Shown piece by piece: positions 25,977 through 35,195 of a stretch of DNA of 64,000 nt. Within the stretch, counting starts at the first letter, position 1, and every line of letters starts with the position of its first letter. Made by a program: the position numbers and the translations under genes. Under the pieces are notes generated by a model. The model saw only the letters and a program-made list of their open reading frames with translations. It did no database searches and was not told the origin of the DNA. Origin of the DNA: Lysinimonas soli (lineage in GTDB: Bacteria > Actinomycetota > Actinomycetes > Actinomycetales > Microbacteriaceae); assembly GCF_042655435.1 (NCBI RefSeq), contig NZ_JBHSMG010000002.1, forward strand, positions 62,001-126,000, written 5' to 3'.

Positions 25977-26342
25977 TCAGGCGCGCCAGGACAGCGGAAG
26001 CACCTCACGCAGATCCGCGCGCTGACCGGATGCCGCGACCGCCGCCCCCGCGACCGCCTCGTCCCACCGCAGCGAGCCCGTGGCGAGCGCGATCCAGGTC
26101 GCGGCATCCGTCTCGATGACGTTGGGAGGAGTCCCGCGGGTGTGCCGCGGCCCCTCGATCGCCTGCACGGCACCCCACGGCGGCACGCGCACCTCGACGG
26201 TGTGCCCCTCGAAATCGGAGGCGAGCACCTCGAGCAGGTAGCGCACCGCGAGCGCCACCGTGTCTCGGTCGCCGGCTCCGGCGATCACCGCGTCGACGGC
26301 GGCCGAGCCGGCGGGCGGGTCGATCCTGCGGCGGACGCTCAT
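25977..26342 (-). CDS. Sterol-carrier-family-like protein
   Basis: 121 aa, soluble. The pattern VAVRYLLEVLASDFEGHTVEVRVPPWGAVQ and WIALATGSLRWDEAVAGAAVAASG resembles the actinobacterial sterol carrier family (SCP-x/DinB-like small domain) found near purD. It has no signal peptide. Function is unknown; the fold family binds lipids or other hydrophobic ligands. It stands divergent from purD with a 60-bp gap. Confidence 0.65.
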   Translation of the reverse strand: MSVRRRIDPPAGSAAVDAVIAGAGDRDTVALAVRYLLEVLASDFEGHTVEVRVPPWGAVQAIEGPRHTRGTPPNVIETDAATWIALATGSLRWDEAVAGAAVAASGQRADLREVLPLSWRA

Positions 26343-26390
26343 GCGCGATCGCCCCGTCGAAGCTCGTCCATCCGGTCACGCTACCGCCGG

Positions 26391-26396
26391 TAGCCT
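26391..26396 (+). promoter_or_regulatory. purD: -10 element of purD that decides its start
   Basis: TAGCCT abuts one in-frame GTG (26397) and lies 6 nt before a second (26403). The usual 6-7-nt spacing of this window, and family alignment, favour the second. Confidence 0.55.
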
Positions 26397-26402
26397 GTGA
26401 CC

Positions 26403-27677
26403 GTGAGAATCCTCGTCCTCGGCTCCGGCGCCCGGGAGCACGCGATCGTGGTGGCCCTGCTGCGCGAGGACGCGGGGCACGAGATCGTCGCGGCTCCGGG
26501 CAATGCGGGCATCGCAGCCGAGCCCGGCGTCGAGACCGTCGGGCTCGACGCCTCGAACGGACGGCTCGTGGCCGGCTACGCCGCCGACAACGGGATCGAC
26601 CTCGTGGTGATCGGCCCCGAGGCCCCCCTCGTCGCGGGCGTCGCGGACGCGCTGCGGGCGAAGGACATCCCGGTGTTCGGACCGGGCAAGGCGGCCGCGG
26701 CGCTGGAAGGCTCCAAGGCGTTCGCGAAACGCATCATGGATGCCGCGGGCGTGCCGACCGGTCGCGCCCACCGTGCCTCCACCATCGAGCAGGTCGAGGC
26801 CGCTCTCGACGCGCTCGGCGCTCCGCACGTCGTCAAGGCAGACGGTCTGGCCGCGGGCAAGGGCGTTCTGGTCACCGACGACCGCGCCGCCGCACTCGCC
26901 CACGCCGAGCACTACCTCCAGCAGGGCGAGGTGCTCGTCGAGGAGTTCCTCGGCGGGCAGGAGGTGTCGCTGTTCTTCCTCGCCGACGGCCACGACGTCG
27001 TCCCGCTCAGCCCCGCACAGGACTACAAGCGGGCCGGCGACGGCGACACCGGCCCGAACACCGGCGGCATGGGCGCGTACTCGCCGCTGCCATGGCTCAA
27101 CGACCGCTGGGGCAGCGAGGCGTCGTTCGTCGACGAGGTGCTCGACACCGTCGCCCTGCCGACGGTGCGCGCGCTCGAGGCCGAGGGCACGCCCTTCATC
27201 GGACTGCTGTACTGCGGCCTGATCGTGACGCCGCACGGCATCCGCGTCATCGAGTTCAACGCGCGCTTCGGCGATCCCGAGACGCAGGTCGTGCTGCCCC
27301 GGCTCGAGACCCCGCTGTCGGGGCTGCTGCTGGCGGCCGCGACCGGCGGCCTCGGGCGCCTGCCGTATCCGACGTTCTCCGACGACGTCACGGTCGTCGT
27401 CGTCCTGGCGAGCGAGGGCTACCCCGACGCCCCGATCACCGGGCGGGTCATCACCGGACTGGATGCCGCGGCGGCCGTGCCCGGAGTGACCGTGCTGCAC
27501 GCCGCCACCGCCCTCGCCGAGGGCCGCTTCGTCGCCACCGGCGGCCGGGTGCTCGGCGTCGTGGCGCGCGCAACCGACTTCGGCGCCGCGCGCGACGCCG
27601 CCTACGAGAGCCTGAGCCGCATCCAGCTGGAGGGCTCGCATTACCGGCACGACATCGCAGAACGGGTGGCACGATGA
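26403..27677 (+). CDS. purD: Phosphoribosylamine-glycine ligase
   Basis: 424 aa. It makes GAR from phosphoribosylamine, glycine and ATP, step 2 of the pathway and direct user of the PurF product. The N-terminal VRILVLGSGAREHAI is the family start. ATP-grasp features include GSKAFAKRIMDAAGVPT, VVKADGLAAGKGV and GGMGAYSPLP, then EFNARFGDPETQ near 285-296. purC follows 10 bp later and a shared transcript is likely. Confidence 0.95.
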   Translation: MRILVLGSGAREHAIVVALLREDAGHEIVAAPGNAGIAAEPGVETVGLDASNGRLVAGYAADNGIDLVVIGPEAPLVAGVADALRAKDIPVFGPGKAAAALEGSKAFAKRIMDAAGVPTGRAHRASTIEQVEAALDALGAPHVVKADGLAAGKGVLVTDDRAAALAHAEHYLQQGEVLVEEFLGGQEVSLFFLADGHDVVPLSPAQDYKRAGDGDTGPNTGGMGAYSPLPWLNDRWGSEASFVDEVLDTVALPTVRALEAEGTPFIGLLYCGLIVTPHGIRVIEFNARFGDPETQVVLPRLETPLSGLLLAAATGGLGRLPYPTFSDDVTVVVVLASEGYPDAPITGRVITGLDAAAAVPGVTVLHAATALAEGRFVATGGRVLGVVARATDFGAARDAAYESLSRIQLEGSHYRHDIAERVAR

Positions 27678-27687
27678 GGTGGGCACG

Positions 27688-28590
27688 ATGATCACACAGG
27701 CCGGAGGGGTCCCGCGCGGCGACGCACGACTCGAGGCGCTGCACTGGACGCACGTGTACTCGGGCAAGGTGCGCGACCTGTACACCTCGGAGGCGGCGCC
27801 CGGCCGCGTGCTGGTCGTGGCATCCGATCGGGTGAGCGCCTTCGACCACCTGCTCGAGCCCGGGATCCCCGGCAAGGGCGCCCACCTGACCCAGCTGAGC
27901 CTGTGGTGGTTCGGCCGCCTCGGCATGCGCAACCATCTCGCCGCGGCGCACCCCTCGCTCGGCGAGCACCTGCCCCCCGGCATCGCCGAGCGGGCGATGC
28001 TCGTGCACGAGCTCGACATGCACCCCATCGAGGCGGTCGTGCGCGCCTACCTCGTCGGCTCGGGCTGGCTGGAGTACCAGCAGACCCAGAGCGTGTGCGG
28101 CATCCCCCTGCCCGCGGGGCTCGGCAACGGCGACCGACTGCCCGAGCCGATCTACACGCCCGCCTTCAAGGCGCCGCTCGGCGAGCACGACGAGAACATC
28201 AGCTTCGACCGCACCGTCGAGCTGCTCGGAGCCGAGACCGCGGCCGCGATCCGCGACGCCAGCCTGACGATCTTCCGCACCGCTGCGGCGATCGCCGAGC
28301 AGCGCGGTCTGATCCTTGCCGACACGAAGTTCGAGTTCGGCAGCGACCCCGCCACGGGCGAGCTGACGCTGGCCGACGAGGTGCTCACGAGCGACTCGAG
28401 CCGCTACTGGGACGCCGAGACGTATGCCGCTGGCGGCATCCACCGTCTCGACAGCTTCGACAAGCAGATCGTGCGCGACTGGCTCGCGGCGAACTGGGAC
28501 AAGACGGGCACTCCGCCCGAGCTGCCGGCCGAGATCGTCGAGCGCACCGCTGCACGGTACGAGGAGTTGATCGAGAGGCTCACGGCGTGA
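27688..28590 (+). CDS. purC: Phosphoribosylaminoimidazole-succinocarboxamide synthase
   Basis: 300 aa. It joins CAIR with aspartate to give SAICAR. Diagnostic segments are HVYSGKVRDLY, VASDRVSAFDHLL and ILADTKFEFG, and later TSDSSRYW and SFDKQIVRDWL. ATG 27688 has GAGGT about 7 nt upstream; a GTG three codons earlier is possible. It lies in a purD-purC-GNAT operon, with the GNAT start overlapping its stop (GTGA). Confidence 0.95.
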   Translation: MITQAGGVPRGDARLEALHWTHVYSGKVRDLYTSEAAPGRVLVVASDRVSAFDHLLEPGIPGKGAHLTQLSLWWFGRLGMRNHLAAAHPSLGEHLPPGIAERAMLVHELDMHPIEAVVRAYLVGSGWLEYQQTQSVCGIPLPAGLGNGDRLPEPIYTPAFKAPLGEHDENISFDRTVELLGAETAAAIRDASLTIFRTAAAIAEQRGLILADTKFEFGSDPATGELTLADEVLTSDSSRYWDAETYAAGGIHRLDSFDKQIVRDWLAANWDKTGTPPELPAEIVERTAARYEELIERLTA

Positions 28591-29054
28591 CGCCCTGGCT
28601 GATCCGCGCCGTCGACTGGGACGATCCCGGCGGGGAGCAGCTTCGCACGGCGCAGCAGCGCGAGGTCAACGCGGTCTTCTACCCGGACTACGACGACACC
28701 GAGCCGGGGCCGAAGCCGACCGCGAGCGACATGCTCGTGTTCTACGTGGCGTTCGTCGGCGACACGGCCGTCGCCTGCGGCGGGCTGCGGCAGCTCGGCC
28801 ACGCGCACGGCGAGGTGAAGCGGATGTACGTCGATCCCGCCTACCGGGGGCGCGGCCTCTCGGGCGAGATCCTGCGCACCCTCGAGGCCGACGCCGTCGG
28901 ACGGGGCTGGACGCGCCTCCTGCTCGAGACGGGCGACCGGATGACTCCGGCCCAGCGCTTCTACGAGCGCGAGGGCTACGCGCGGATCGCGCCGTACGGC
29001 CACTACGTCGACTCGCCGCTCTCGGTCTGTTACGAGAAGGTGCTCGCGGCCTGA
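28587..29054 (+). CDS. GNAT-family N-acetyltransferase
   Basis: 155 aa. The acetyl-CoA loop is seen in VKRMYVDPAYRGRGLSGEILRTLE (R/Q-x-x-G-R/A pattern) and the C-terminal motif B in FYEREGYARIAPYG. It is translationally coupled to purC (GTGA). Substrate unknown; membership in the purine operon may simply reflect compact packing. Confidence 0.85.
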   Translation: MTPWLIRAVDWDDPGGEQLRTAQQREVNAVFYPDYDDTEPGPKPTASDMLVFYVAFVGDTAVACGGLRQLGHAHGEVKRMYVDPAYRGRGLSGEILRTLEADAVGRGWTRLLLETGDRMTPAQRFYEREGYARIAPYGHYVDSPLSVCYEKVLAA

Positions 29055-29104
29055 GGCTCGGCGAGCGGATGCGGTGCCCGGGCTCTGCGTGCCCGGCGCG
29101 GCGC

Positions 29105-29120
29105 CGCGGGTCGGCCCGCG
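29105..29120. terminator. Hairpin between convergent GNAT and MarR genes
   Basis: CGCGGG (29105-29110) and CCCGCG (29115-29120) pair around TCGG in the 70-bp convergent gap. A bidirectional terminator by position. Confidence 0.5.
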
Positions 29121-29124
29121 CGAC

Positions 29125-29580
29125 TCAGCGCGCGGACTCCAGCCGCGCCGCCAGGGGCTCGAGCAGCTCGGCCAAGCGAGTCAGCCGCTCGTCGTCGAGG
29201 TCGCCGAGAAGTGGCACCCGCACGTTCGCCTGCTGCAGGGGCGCCAGGCGCCGCACCGCCGTCACCCCCGCCTCGCTGAGCACGATCTGCTGACCCCGCC
29301 CGTCGCCTGCCGCGCGCTCGCGCGTGACCCACCCCGACTCCTCCATGCTCCGAACGGCATGACTCAGCCGGCTCGGGCTGATCCGGGCCGCCTCGGCGAG
29401 CGCACCCGCCCGCAGCCGCCGCCCGGGAGCCTCATAGAGGGCCGCGAGCAGCACGTAGTAGACGTGCGGCATGCCGGCGTCGCGCTGGGTCTGACGCTCC
29501 AACTCGGCGCCGAGCAGGTGGGTCACGGAGGCGAGGGCGCGCCAGGCCCGGTTGCCCGCGTCGCTCAGGTGCTCGGCCAC
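29125..29580 (-). CDS. MarR-family transcriptional regulator
   Basis: 151 aa. The winged helix spans about 25-110 (YYVLLAALYEAPGRRLRAGALAEAARISPSRLSHAVRSME and then DGRGQQIVLSEAG). GTG 29580 is preferred because GGAGAGG is 5 nt upstream. It is divergent from a two-domain VOC dioxygenase-like gene. By analogy with MhqR/YodB-type pairs it probably represses that gene and is relieved by a quinone, phenol or similar electrophile; this is inference. Confidence 0.88.
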   Translation of the reverse strand: MAEHLSDAGNRAWRALASVTHLLGAELERQTQRDAGMPHVYYVLLAALYEAPGRRLRAGALAEAARISPSRLSHAVRSMEESGWVTRERAAGDGRGQQIVLSEAGVTAVRRLAPLQQANVRVPLLGDLDDERLTRLAELLEPLAARLESAR

Positions 29581-29607
29581 GACATCCTCTCCGTCTGTTC
29601 GGAATAT

Positions 29608-29626
29608 TTGAACTCTCAACTACATT
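29608..29626 (+). promoter_or_regulatory. Shared promoter region of the MarR and VOC genes
   Basis: TTGA-actc-TCAA (29608-29619) is a short dyad suited to MarR binding, directly upstream of TACATT (29621-29626), the -10 of the VOC gene, whose ATG is at 29636. Confidence 0.4.
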
Positions 29627-29635
29627 AAACCCATC

Positions 29636-30514
29636 ATGATCGAACAACTGGCCGCCGACACCGCCATGGGTGCCGTGACTCTCAACGTCGCCGACCTCGA
29701 CGCGATGACCGCCTACTACCGCGACGGCGTCGGCCTCGAACTGCTGTCGGCCGACGGCTCCCGCGCCGTGCTCGGCCGGACCGCGCCCGAGGGAGGGGGG
29801 CGCGAGATCGTCATCCTCGAGCAGACGCCTGGGCTGCGCCACGCGGCGCCGCACGAGGCCGGGCTGTTCCACACCGCGATCCTGTTCGACAGCGAGGCCG
29901 CCCTCGCCGCCGCGGTCTACTCCGTGGCCCGGATGCTCCCCGGCTCGTTCACGGGATCGAGCGACCATCTGGTGAGCAAGGCCTTCTACTTCGACGACCC
30001 CGAGGGCAACGGCGTCGAGCTGTACTGGGACCGCGACCGCAGCGCCTGGAGCTGGACCCACGGACAGATCGAGATGAGCACGCTCTACCTCGACCCGAAC
30101 GCCTTCCTGCAGCAGAACCTCACCGAGCAGGGCCTCGCGGGTGCCGGTTGGGGCGACGCCCGGGTCGGCCACGTGCACCTCTCGGTCGGTGACATCGCCT
30201 CGGCACGCGAGTTCTACGTCGACCGGCTCGGCTGGGATTCGACGATCGAGCTGCCCGGCCAAGCCCTCTTCGTGAGCGCGGGCAAGTACCACCACCACAT
30301 GGCGATGAACATCTGGAACAGCCGCGGCGCCGGTCGGCGCCAGCGCACGCTCGGCCTCGGACGGGTCGACATCGTGGTCCCGACTGCCGACGACCTCGGC
30401 GCCCTCGACGAGCGGATGGGGCACTACGGCCTCGCGACGCGCAACGACGGCAGGACCGTGAGCGTCGACGACCCCTGGGGCAACCTGATCCGCGTCGAGG
30501 CCGCCCGCGCCTGA
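29636..30514 (+). CDS. VOC-family ring-cleavage dioxygenase-like protein
   Basis: 292 aa with two vicinal-oxygen-chelate modules: about 10-135 (MGAVTLNVADLDAMTAYY ... DPEGNGVELYWDR) and about 170-290 (RVGHVHLSVGDIASAREFYV ... DPWGNLIRVE). Metal ligands are consistent with H174 in GHVHLSV, a His near 222 (YHHHMA) and a C-terminal Glu. This matches the catechol-2,3-dioxygenase/CatE group. It likely degrades or binds catechol- or quinone-type compounds. Controlled by the divergent MarR regulator. Confidence 0.85.
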   Translation: MIEQLAADTAMGAVTLNVADLDAMTAYYRDGVGLELLSADGSRAVLGRTAPEGGGREIVILEQTPGLRHAAPHEAGLFHTAILFDSEAALAAAVYSVARMLPGSFTGSSDHLVSKAFYFDDPEGNGVELYWDRDRSAWSWTHGQIEMSTLYLDPNAFLQQNLTEQGLAGAGWGDARVGHVHLSVGDIASAREFYVDRLGWDSTIELPGQALFVSAGKYHHHMAMNIWNSRGAGRRQRTLGLGRVDIVVPTADDLGALDERMGHYGLATRNDGRTVSVDDPWGNLIRVEAARA

Positions 30515-30559
30515 GGACGAAACGCGCCGACACCCCGTCGCTCGGCGCATGATGGACGG

Positions 30560-31630
30560 ATGCGACCCCGCCGCCTGATCGCGAGCGCGACCGCCATCGC
30601 GCTGCTCGCCGTCGTGCTGGCGGGCTGCGTGTCGCGCCCCACCACGCCGCGCGCCGTCGCGCCCCAACCGCACACCGCTGCGCCGAGCACCGCCGTCGTC
30701 ACGGGGTTCCAGCCGTCGTGGGGCGACCCCGTCAACCTGGATGCCAGCAAGACCGGCATGAGCACGGTCGCGGTCTCGGGCATCGACATCGCGAGCGACG
30801 GGGCATCCGTGACGGCACCGACGCCCGCCGTTCTGGCCCAACTGGCCCACGCCCACCGGCTCGGCCTCAAGGCCGAGGTGCTGCTGCTCAACATCGACGG
30901 CGGCAGGTTCAGCGACACGGTCGCCGCCGCGATGCTCGGCACCGCGGCGAATCGCGAGTCGGCGGCCGCCTCGCTCGCCGCCGTCGTGAAGTCCGGGGGC
31001 TGGGACGGCGTCATGTTCGACCTCGAGTCGCTGAGCGCGTCCGAGGCGCCCGGGCTCACGGCGTTCGCGGCGGCCCTGCGGCGTGCGGTCGGTCCCGCGG
31101 TGCACCTGGATGCCGCCATCCAGCCCTCGACGACCCCCGGCGGCTACCTGCGCCAGGGCTACGACGTCGCGGGGCTGTTGCGGTCGCTCGACCGGCTCAC
31201 GGTCATGGCCTACGACCAGCACGGCACCTTCGACCCGACCGACCCCGGGCCGGTCGGGTCGCTGAACTGGCAGAAGAAGGTGCTCGACGCGCTGCTCATC
31301 ACGGCTCAACCCGGGCAGATCGACCTCGGCGTGGCCGGCTACGGCTACCGCTGGGCGAGCGACGGCACGCACACGGTCGGCGACCATCGCGCGCGCCGTC
31401 TCGTCGAGGCCGACGGCTCGATCGCGCGCTTCGACCAGGGCACGGGGGAGTGGACGGCGACCCTGAAAGACGGTCAGGTGTTCTGGTGGGCCGACACGCG
31501 ATCGATCGCGTTGCGCGTCGCCCTCGCCGAGCGCCTCGGGCTCCACGGCGTCGCGGTCTGGTCGCTCGCGCTCTCCGACCCGCTGACGACACAGTCACTG
31601 GCCACGCCGTCGCCCACCGCGACCGGGTGA
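30560..31630 (+). CDS. Lipoprotein with GH18-type glycosidase domain
   Basis: 356 aa. A lipoprotein signal peptide ends in the lipobox LAGC (Cys about 22). The rest is a TIM-barrel of the glycoside hydrolase 18 family: GWDGVMFDLESL corresponds to the DGxDxDxE active-site strand, keeping the last Asp and the catalytic Glu but with Met in place of the first inner Asp, like YaaH/YdhD-type members. DRLTVMAYDQHG and the C-terminal GVAVWSLAL are further family strands. Likely acts on cell-wall glycan outside the membrane. Confidence 0.82.
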   Translation: MRPRRLIASATAIALLAVVLAGCVSRPTTPRAVAPQPHTAAPSTAVVTGFQPSWGDPVNLDASKTGMSTVAVSGIDIASDGASVTAPTPAVLAQLAHAHRLGLKAEVLLLNIDGGRFSDTVAAAMLGTAANRESAAASLAAVVKSGGWDGVMFDLESLSASEAPGLTAFAAALRRAVGPAVHLDAAIQPSTTPGGYLRQGYDVAGLLRSLDRLTVMAYDQHGTFDPTDPGPVGSLNWQKKVLDALLITAQPGQIDLGVAGYGYRWASDGTHTVGDHRARRLVEADGSIARFDQGTGEWTATLKDGQVFWWADTRSIALRVALAERLGLHGVAVWSLALSDPLTTQSLATPSPTATG

Positions 31631-31665
31631 GGGCCCGGCGCTGGACCCGTCGCTAGACTCGCGCC

Positions 31666-32427
31666 GTGAGCCGCGTCCCCGCCCTCCTGCTCGCGCCGAT
31701 CGTGCTGCGCCAGGCCGCCCGATTGCGGGCGAGCGTGCCGCAGCTTCCGGAGGCGCGCGGCGCGCACGACGGACTCGTCGGCGCCCGGGGACGTGCCGGG
31801 GCCGGAGCGGGCGCAGATGCAGCTGTCGGCGTCGGCTCAGGGGTCGGCGCCGGGGTCGGACATCCGCTGCGGGTGCTCGTGGTCGGCGACTCCACCGCGG
31901 TCGGAACCGGGGTGACGACCCTCGACGACGCCATTCCGGGACGGCTGGCCCGGCTGCTCAGCGATCGGGGCGCCGTCGCGTGGCGCGCCGTCGGGCGCAG
32001 CGGGGCGACCGCTCGCGAGGTGCTCGAGGGGTTCGCCGATGCCGCCGTCGCGGCGCACTTCGACCTCGGCGTCGTGCTGGTCGGGTGGAACGACGCCATG
32101 CGATTGCGGCCGGCGTCCGAGTTCGCCCGCGCGCTGGGCGCCCTGCTCGATCGCCTGCACGCCGGGTCTCCCGAGGCCCGGCTCATCGTCGTCGCGCCGC
32201 CCGGGTTCGGCCGCTTCGCGGCGCTCCCGAACCCCGTGCGCTGGGTGCTCGGCCGGCACGCCAACGGGTTGACCCGGCGTGCGGGGCGCGTCGCCCGCGA
32301 GCACGGGGCCGCGACGGCCTCCGGGTTCGACGGTCGGTCGGTCGCGTCCGACGGCTTCCACCCCGACGCGGCCGGGTACCAGGCGCTCGCCGAGGGGATC
32401 GTCGCGGCGTTCCGCGCGAGGCCGTGA
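31666..32427 (+). CDS. SGNH/GDSL-type esterase/lipase family protein
   Basis: 253 aa. Block I VVGDSTAVG holds the nucleophile Ser (about residue 73), block III is in VLVGWNDAM, and block V SDGFHPDAAGYQALA holds the Asp-His pair. A Gly/Ala/Val-rich stretch (about 42-63) links a hydrophobic N-terminus (VPALLLAPIVLRQAARL), which may anchor it in the membrane. TAGACT (31654-31659) ends 6 nt before the GTG. It overlaps the next kinase gene by GTGA. Confidence 0.85.
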   Translation: MSRVPALLLAPIVLRQAARLRASVPQLPEARGAHDGLVGARGRAGAGAGADAAVGVGSGVGAGVGHPLRVLVVGDSTAVGTGVTTLDDAIPGRLARLLSDRGAVAWRAVGRSGATAREVLEGFADAAVAAHFDLGVVLVGWNDAMRLRPASEFARALGALLDRLHAGSPEARLIVVAPPGFGRFAALPNPVRWVLGRHANGLTRRAGRVAREHGAATASGFDGRSVASDGFHPDAAGYQALAEGIVAAFRARP

Positions 32428-33077
32428 CGGTCGACGCGGCGACCCTCGCGCGCGGGCTCGCGCAGGGGCTCCGGCGGGAGCCCGCCCAGAAGAGCACCCC
32501 GGCATCCGGGCGCACCCTGCTCGGCCTGGTCGGGCCGCCCGGGGTCGGCAAGTCCACCGTCGCCGCGGCCCTCCGGCACGAACTCGAGCTCATCGACCTG
32601 CCCGCCGCGGTGCTTCCGATGGACGGGTTCCACCTGCCGCAGGCGCGCCTCGTCGAACTCGGACGCCGTGGCCGCATGGGCGCCCCCGACACCTTCGACG
32701 TGGAGGGGTTCGTGCGGGTGCTTCAGCGGCTCCGCGGGGAGCCGGGCACGGTGTCGGCACCCGGATTCGACCGCGCGATCGAGGAACCGGTTCCGGATGC
32801 GCTGGCGATCGGCTGCGACATCCGGATCGTCATCGTCGAAGGCAACTACCTGCTGCACGACCGGGACGGCTGGGATCGGGTCGCGGGGCTGCTCGACCCG
32901 ATCTGGTACCTCGACGCCGACCCGGCGCTGCGCCGCGCCCGGCTGCTGGACCGCCACGTCGCGTACGGCAAGACCCCCGAGGAGGCCGAGCTCTGGGTCG
33001 ACGAGGTCGACGAGCCCAACGCCCGCCTGATCGCCGAGGGCCGACAGCGGGCGACCGCGACCGTCTCGGTAGACTGA
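32424..33077 (+). CDS. Nucleoside/nucleotide kinase family protein (P-loop)
   Basis: 217 aa. Walker A GPPGVGKSTV is at about 38-47, substrate-site MDGFHLPQARL and RGRMGAPDTFDV follow, and VIVEGNYLL is Walker B. This pattern fits the uridine kinase/pantothenate-kinase-like group related to the E. coli YggC/FrcK proteins. Probable substrate is a sugar, nucleoside or fructose-like compound. Coupled to the GDSL gene (GTGA overlap). Its last codons contain the TAGACT -10 that probably drives purS. Confidence 0.85.
   Translation: MTVDAATLARGLAQGLRREPAQKSTPASGRTLLGLVGPPGVGKSTVAAALRHELELIDLPAAVLPMDGFHLPQARLVELGRRGRMGAPDTFDVEGFVRVLQRLRGEPGTVSAPGFDRAIEEPVPDALAIGCDIRIVIVEGNYLLHDRDGWDRVAGLLDPIWYLDADPALRRARLLDRHVAYGKTPEEAELWVDEVDEPNARLIAEGRQRATATVSVD
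33070..33075 (+). promoter_or_regulatory. -10 element of the purSQ operon
   Basis: TAGACT inside the 3' end of the kinase gene. It would give a leader of about 30 nt with GGGGAG (33101-33106) before the purS GTG. Confidence 0.5.
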
Positions 33078-33112
33078 GGGCATCCACCCACCCGAGCCCC
33101 GGGGAGTCGCAC

Positions 33113-33381
33113 GTGTCCACCATCGTCGTCGAGGTCATGCCCAAGGCGGAACTGCTCGACCCCGCAGGCAAGGCCGTCGCCGGAGCCCTCGCCCGGCTCG
33201 GCAAGTCGGAGTTCACCGCCGTCCGCATCGGCAAGCGCTTCGAGCTGACCGTCGACGGCGAGGTCACGGATGCCGTGCTCGCCGAAGCGCAGAAACTCGC
33301 CGACGACATGCTCAGCAACTCGGTCATCGAAGACGTCGTGCGGGTCTACGTCGCCGAGACGACCGCGGCCGGGTCCGCCTC

Positions 33382-33385
<4 letters not shown>
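33113..33385 (+). CDS. purS: Phosphoribosylformylglycinamidine synthase subunit PurS
   Basis: 90 aa. Small structural subunit that bridges PurQ and PurL in the three-part FGAM synthase. Family features include VEVMPKAELLDPAGKAV, then VRIGKRFEL and ADDMLSNSVIEDVVRV. GTG 33113 follows a GGGGAG ribosome site. Its stop overlaps the purQ start (ATGA). Confidence 0.93.
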
Positions 33386-34080
<695 letters not shown>

Positions 34081-34107
34081 CCCGCGGCCGCGCGCCGCCC
34101 CGCCGCG

Positions 34108-34151
34108 CCCCACCCCCACCGCGCCCCACCGCACCCCACCCCCACCGCGCC
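34108..34151. repeat. C-rich direct repeat after purQ
   Basis: An 18-bp word beginning CCCCACCCCCACCGCGCC occurs at 34108-34125 and again at 34134-34151 (period 26 bp), inside a C-rich tract that runs from about 34081 to 34158. On the minus strand it is G-quadruplex-prone. It lies immediately before the first long palindrome. Confidence 0.7.
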
Positions 34152-34162
34152 ACCCCGCCGAA

Positions 34163-34210
34163 ACTCCCCGAATCGACCTTCCGGCGGCGGTGAAGGTCGA
34201 TTCGGGGAGT
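34163..34210. repeat. Long palindrome, copy 1 (orphan gene tail)
   Basis: ACTCCCCGAATCGACCTTC (34163-34181) is perfectly complementary to 34192-34210, leaving a 10-nt loop CGGCGGCGGT. Read from 34161 it encodes K-LPESTF-RRR-stop, matching the C-terminal peptide of the gene at 34272-35195, yet no homologous coding precedes it. Same orientation as copy 2. Confidence 0.9.
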
Positions 34211-34271
34211 CTCGATGCGCGGTTGTGCATGGTGAGGCCCGCCCGCCGGCCGAGCGGGCCACGATCTCTGG

Positions 34272-35195
34272 ATGCCGCGCATCATCCTGCCGCCCACCCT
34301 GCGGTCAACCGCGTTCCGCACCCGCGATGCACACGGCCACGGGATCGGCGAAGGACGCTTGCGCGGAGCCGACCTCCTGCGCCCCTTTCACGGCATCCGG
34401 GTCGAGGCGTCGGCCGAGGAATCACTCGGCCGGCATCGCGCCTGCGCTCCGCTGTTGCGAGAGGGCGAACGCTTCAGCCATACGAGTGCCGCTGAACTCT
34501 GGAACCTGCCCCTCCCGCCCGGCGATCACCCGATCCATCTCACGGTCCGTCCGCCGCGTAACGCGACTCGCACGACCGGCGTTCAGGGCCATGTCTCGGC
34601 ATGGGGCGCTCAGGTGCTGCGTGACGGGCTCCCGGTGTCCGATCCGGCCACGCTGTTCTGCGAATGCGCCTCGCTGCTGTCGCTGCCCGACCTCGTCGCT
34701 CTCGGAGATGCGATCGTGCTCGACCCGGTGGTCCTCGATCCGGGCGAGGTGAGACCGCACCTCGCTCTCGCCGAGCTGAGGACTGCCGTGCGAGCGTTCC
34801 GTGGACGCGGATGCCGGCGCAGCCGCGCCGCGATCGCCCTGGTCAGGCAGGGGGCCGAGTCGCGCCCCGAGACCTTGCTGCGCGTGCTTCTCGTCGGAGC
34901 GGGCCTGCCCGAGCCCAAGGTCAACGCCGAGGTGCGCAGCCGCGCGGGTCGGATCCTGGGCCGGGCCGATCTGGTCTACCGAGAGGCGCGGGTCATCGTC
35001 GAGTACGACGGCGACCAGCACCGCACGAGCACCCGGCAATACGAGATCGACATGACGCGGATCGACGGATTCGTCGCGGACGAGTGGCGCGTCATCCGGG
35101 TGCGGTCGCGGGGGCTCTTCGCGACCCCGGATGCGACGGTCGACCGGGTGCGATCGGCACTGAGACTCCCCGAATCGACCTTCGCGCGGCGGTGA
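34272..35195 (+). CDS. DUF559-domain (nuclease-like) protein between two palindromes
   Basis: 307 aa. The N-terminal half (GRLRGADLLRPFHGIRV, then SHTSAAELWNLPL) resembles the AbiEi-type winged-helix region often joined to DUF559. The C-terminal DUF559/Vsr-like domain shows RADLVYREARVIVEYDGDQH (E244, D246, H250) and EWRVIRVRSRGLF, consistent with a PD-(D/E)xK-type nuclease fold. It separates purQ from purL, and its last 11 codons lie in palindrome copy 2. No cognate toxin or methyltransferase is adjacent. Function unproven; possibly a selfish or defence gene. Confidence 0.75.
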   Translation: MPRIILPPTLRSTAFRTRDAHGHGIGEGRLRGADLLRPFHGIRVEASAEESLGRHRACAPLLREGERFSHTSAAELWNLPLPPGDHPIHLTVRPPRNATRTTGVQGHVSAWGAQVLRDGLPVSDPATLFCECASLLSLPDLVALGDAIVLDPVVLDPGEVRPHLALAELRTAVRAFRGRGCRRSRAAIALVRQGAESRPETLLRVLLVGAGLPEPKVNAEVRSRAGRILGRADLVYREARVIVEYDGDQHRTSTRQYEIDMTRIDGFVADEWRVIRVRSRGLFATPDATVDRVRSALRLPESTFARR

